Assembly (NCBI GenBank): GCA_023238725.1
Contig: CM041552.1
Coordinates: 10,109,647 to 10,173,646, forward strand
DNA length: 64,000 bases
DNA from: Scortum barcoo
Taxonomy: Eukaryota > Chordata > Actinopteri > Centrarchiformes > Terapontidae
Reading direction: 5' to 3'
Position numbers and translations under genes: made by a program. The stretch's first letter is position 1. Every line of letters begins with the position of its first letter. This document shows positions 60,401 through 64,000 of the stretch, piece by piece. Below the pieces are notes generated by a model that ran no database searches, was not told the DNA's origin, and was given only the letters and a program-made list of their open reading frames with translations.

Positions 60401-62300
60401 GCAAACATGGTCTAAAATATATAATATTAATAATATTGTATAATACAATTAAAAGCTACAGAATTGCTACTAAATGGACCCTGTCATTCGTATATTTAGT
60501 CAACTACATGAAAACTGATTCCAAATGCAAGAGTGCATCCAGTGAAAACAGACAGTGAAACTATCTGTTGTACTGTCTGCAGAAAAATAATAAGAAAGAA
60601 AATAAATTTGTTGGTGATATTTTCAATCTGCAGCAAACTAGACTTTCATTGACTGAAACCACCCTTCAGATGAGTCAGAAATTGGATTTGTTTTCAGCTA
60701 TTACTCCTTGGTGATTTGCATGTAATCTTTCTTTTGCAACATAGCAAATTGAGGTTTTGCTCTTTTTTTTTTTTAAAGATGGCAAATTTTCTCCAATCAT
60801 TAAGCTCATAAACAGATCAACTCCAACAATAAAGCGATCTTACTGTAGAGTCACAACTACTGTGAGTATATGCTATACCTCTCATAGAAGCTCAGTGGTT
60901 GTTTAAAAAACAGCTTAAAACAAGAGCCATATTGTTGCACAGGGTAACATGTTTCTTCATCACAATGAATATGGCCACTGCAGACAGAAATCCCACATAC
61001 ACTGTATCGCTGCTGTAAATAGAGCACCATATGTGTATTAATGTGTTACTGAAAAAAGTCAAAAATGCCCTGTTTGCTGATGTTTGAGTAACATTTGTGT
61101 GTGTGTTTTTTTTTAATGAAACTGTGCAGTGTGTCTTCTGTAGGATGCACTGGGGTTTGTGTATGCAAGTGCCACAGACAAGATAACAAAGTCCTATGAG
61201 ACGATCGTTTGTTTTTTTTTATGGGGCCGATTGACGGCATGAAAATATCATGTTAGGCTCTAACACCACTTTAACTATTTATAGATCAGGTCAAAGAACT
61301 AAAAAATCTGCAGAAGAGGAGGAAATTCTTTGTCAACATATTAATGTGACTCTGGTTTTGTCAGATGGACTCCAGTAAAATGAAAGGCGAGAGGGTTATC
61401 TCGAGGCAGAGTAACAAAGTGTAAAACAGAGTCGAGACTCCACTTTTTACCCTTTGCAACATTGAACACACTGTGCTGGAGCTGTACACACCACTGAATG
61501 CCTTTACTCTAAGTGATGCCTTGTGCATCACAATTACCCACACACAGCCCTGCATCAGACCGTGAGTTGACTTTTATGTTCATGTGAATGTGGGCCGCAG
61601 CGGCAGCCGATGACAGCTTAATACCCAGGATGGGCCCCCCCCCCCTGCTGAGGCCCACCGTTTGTATGAGCTGACAGACGGAGATCAGACTGTGGAGAGA
61701 CGAGTGGGAACCCTGGAAGTATGCTCAGGTTTCTGGGCGCTGTGAAAAGATTTGTCCAGGCCATTCAGATCTGACAGAGTTTCCCATGTTCTGCACTGCA
61801 GCGGGTTTTTGTTGAAGTGTTTTGATAACGAATCCCTCTATCTGTCTCATCTGTGTGCACACAACAGATCCAAGTGAGGCCGAAGTTGTTTTTAGTTTGG
61901 CTCCTCGATGCCACCAAAACCTACATGCCACAGTGTTGAACTTTTCTCTCCGTCACAGACCAGGGGAAAAGAGGTCCCGAACAATTACTTTGCAAAAGGC
62001 AGGAAAAAGGTAAACAGGTGGAGAAGAAACAGATATAGGGATAGGGAGAGGGGAGTGGGATCAAATGAGCTGGAAAGAGGGGTGACCTCAGTTTAAAAGG
62101 GGTTGGGTAATAGAGGTTTTGGTCCAACATGAGTGCCTGAGGTAAAAGGGGCCAGTGGGAGCAGGATAAGAAGGATTAGGGGACCTGGGGAGAGAAAGTT
62201 GTCCAACTTTGATAGAGGTCAGAGCGTGCAGCAGTTCAAGGAAACAGGCGAGGCAGGCGAGCATTGTTTCTGAACATCTAATTTTGAGATAAGTGCTGCT
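57476..62300. other. Intergenic spacer between picalm and the zpld1-type gene
   Basis: No exon could be supported on either strand. GC-richer patches lie at 59,090-59,240 and 61,590-62,250. The latter directly precedes the zpld1-type start and may hold its promoter or 5' UTR, but no TATA box or splice-linked exon was identified. Confidence 0.45.
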
Positions 62301-62351
62301 TTTTAACACGTACCCGAGGAATGTGGTTAATGCAATGCTGACCTTCTGAAG

Positions 62352-62490
62352 ATGACAGTGGGCAAACCTCTCTCGAGTGCTGAAATGACACGAGTGTGCT
62401 TCATCTTCCTGCTGATGAGTAACGCCGCTTCGGTCTCCACGCAGTTTAATGGATACAACTGTGACGCCAGCTACCACAGCAGGTTTCCCG
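62352..62490 (+). CDS. zpld1: First coding exon of a zpld1-type gene (runs off the window)
   Basis: The exon encodes a signal peptide and the N-terminal signature QFNGYNCDASYHSRFPG, which is the start of mature ZPLD1 (cupulin) in vertebrates. It ends in phase 1 at a GTAAGA donor, the same phase as the intron that precedes the ZP module in the gene at 5,528. Two in-frame ATGs exist (62,352 and 62,385); the second gives a cleaner signal peptide (MTRVCFIFLLMSNAAS). No following exon was found before the end of the window, so the rest lies beyond 64,000. Symbol assigned by similarity; it could be a second paralogue. Confidence 0.7.
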
Positions 62491-64000
62491 GTAAGAGTAC
62501 TCCACGTAACACAATTTCCCCTTTTACACTCCACACACTCCTTTGTCGTTCTGTTTGCAGGTAGGGAGCATTTAATAGATAATTCACAACAAACTACAAT
62601 GTTGTAATAAAAGGACATTTGAAATTTTATTTATGCATGTATCGGCAATTACAAATCCTCCTACTTAGCATCTCTCTCTGGTGTATAAGCGGACAAAGTG
62701 TTTATGATGCATTTGAAAAGAGAAAAGATAATTCATTATACATGATTACAAATGCTTTATATTGTTTTATAAAGCATTACTGCGTAGATGTTTATGTGCC
62801 CATTATGGATGAACCAAGGAGGACTTTTAAAAGGAAGAGTTTTTCAATTTTTTTTTTCAATGGTGCTGCTCATACTTTATTTTGATGCTTGTCAGCTTTA
62901 GCTACAGTAAATAAGGTACTTTCTACTTTACTACGTCTATGTTCATTTCATTATAACAAATAATTTAATGTAGATGAAGGTGTTGTGCTTTGTTATACAT
63001 TTAACTACCAGATTAGCTCCACTTCAGCCAGCTCCAGCATTAATTAAACAATGAGGACATTACATTCATTAAGACTTGATTGCATCAGTGTCTTCTATTT
63101 ATGCAGCAGCCACTGTTGAGGACCTGAGGTTGTGACCTTTGTGTATTTTCTGGGGATTTTGGGCTCATAGCACTACAGAGGGAGTTTACATCCCTACAAA
63201 CCTTTTTGAAGCTGATTGGGTTTGTGGACTTGGTATAATTACTTTTGTTTGCTTTTACAATAAATAAATATATGTAGACGGTTTTAAAACAGGTGAACAA
63301 TGAACACATCCGTATTTTCCAAATACTTAATAGATAAAACATATTTAATATACCTTAAATATTTTTTTCTATCTAAAATATTTTTTTTTCTATTTAAAAT
63401 CCTGCCTACAGTCTTATATGGAGGATACACAAAACAACATTTCACTGCAGACAGATTTTGAAGAAACTATATTACCCACCTTGGTCCATAAAATAAGATC
63501 ATATCAGGTTGAAATTCTTCTGTAATTTGTATTTTGTCTCAGAGCTTTGTTGTTTGTCTCATATTGTTTTGGAAATTCACATATGAGACCTCCTTTATTT
63601 TATTTATACTCCTTTACTTCACATGTCTCACCTCTGCAGCAGTATTTGCCATTAAGTTACTGTGGATTTAAAAAAATTTTTTTTCAGCCTGCTATATCTA
63701 TGTTACAGTTTTTTTCTAAATCGTGGTTGTCACTGTGCAAGAGACCTGCTGGGTTTCAATCCCACCATCAAATCAGGGACTATTTTACTTCTGAGATGTC
63801 AGATGAATGCTAGTGGGATAGTGAGGCAGAAAGGCTCTGAATGTCAAGGACCAGGGGCCCATTTCACCAAAATTGCAACATGAAACCTGCAATTTACAAC
63901 ATTTTTGCAAAACTTCAATTTCCATAGATTTTGTTTCATACTCATTTTGATGCGTTTCACAAACCAAAGCCAATAATTATACTTGTGGCCCATGCATGAA
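62491..64000 (+). other. Start of a long intron of the zpld1-type gene
   Basis: AT-rich sequence without an acceptor plus ZP-like reading frame. The last 150 bases (from CAGGGGCCCATTTCACC) resemble the end of a dispersed fish repeat. Confidence 0.45.

Noticed and set aside
62088..62618. 176-codon minus-strand open frame
   Set aside because: It runs antisense across the zpld1-type signal-peptide exon and its donor; no splice context or family similarity.

Overview
The window is vertebrate nuclear DNA, almost certainly from a ray-finned (teleost) fish. Genes are split into short GT-AG exons, the introns are compact, and the spacers carry teleost-type repeats: Tc1-like transposons, LINE 3' ends with short tandem tails, Myb/SANT-bearing DNA-transposon debris and dispersed MITE-like families. 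There are no operons, CRISPR arrays or recognisable tRNA/rRNA genes. Exon models were built by eye from splice sites, phase continuity and protein similarity; they are conceptual, not transcript-backed.

Layout. 1-5.4 kb is repeat-rich spacer, including a ~0.8 kb element with ~165 bp inverted ends. 5.49-9.1 kb (+) holds a complete 11-exon gene for a ZPLD1/cupulin-like zona pellucida-domain protein (411 aa), with a TATA box. 9.1-11.9 kb is spacer with a LINE 3' end. 11.9-14.4 kb (+) is a decayed tandem copy of the same gene: TATA box, start codon and first donor lost, in-frame stops, a merged exon 4/5, and no membrane exon. 14.7-18.5 kb is transposon debris: a LINE endonuclease fragment, a Myb/SANT-like remnant and a Tc1 copy. 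18.6-32.9 kb (-) is sytl2, complete over 18 coding exons (1702 codons): Slp homology domain, a very long linker and two C2 domains. 33-35.9 kb is a spacer with two unassigned exon-like open stretches. 35.9-54.2 kb (-) is picalm: ANTH domain plus a tail of symmetric exons and two alternative last coding exons. A GC-rich candidate promoter lies at 54.2-55.1 kb. 55.1-62.3 kb is spacer with a Tc1 relic. At 62.35 kb (+) the signal-peptide exon of another zpld1-type gene begins and runs off the window.

How the genes relate. sytl2 and picalm are neighbours in the mammalian SYTL2-CCDC83-PICALM block (human 11q14), so this part is conserved synteny; no ccdc83 was recognised between them. Both proteins act in membrane traffic: Slp2 links Rab27 vesicles to the plasma membrane, and PICALM sorts cargo and bends membrane at clathrin coats. 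They are separate genes, not one pathway. The zpld1-type loci on both sides of the block look like a lineage-specific arrangement.

Most notable is an exon in picalm that would replace the usual short QFM end with a tail resembling the C-terminus of AP180/SNAP91 (ending KDFL) and adding a DPF motif. Other points are the tandem zpld1 pseudogene with its step-by-step promoter decay, a 2.5 kb sytl2 exon with a repeated LKSFWE-type motif, and two unassigned exon-like stretches between sytl2 and picalm.
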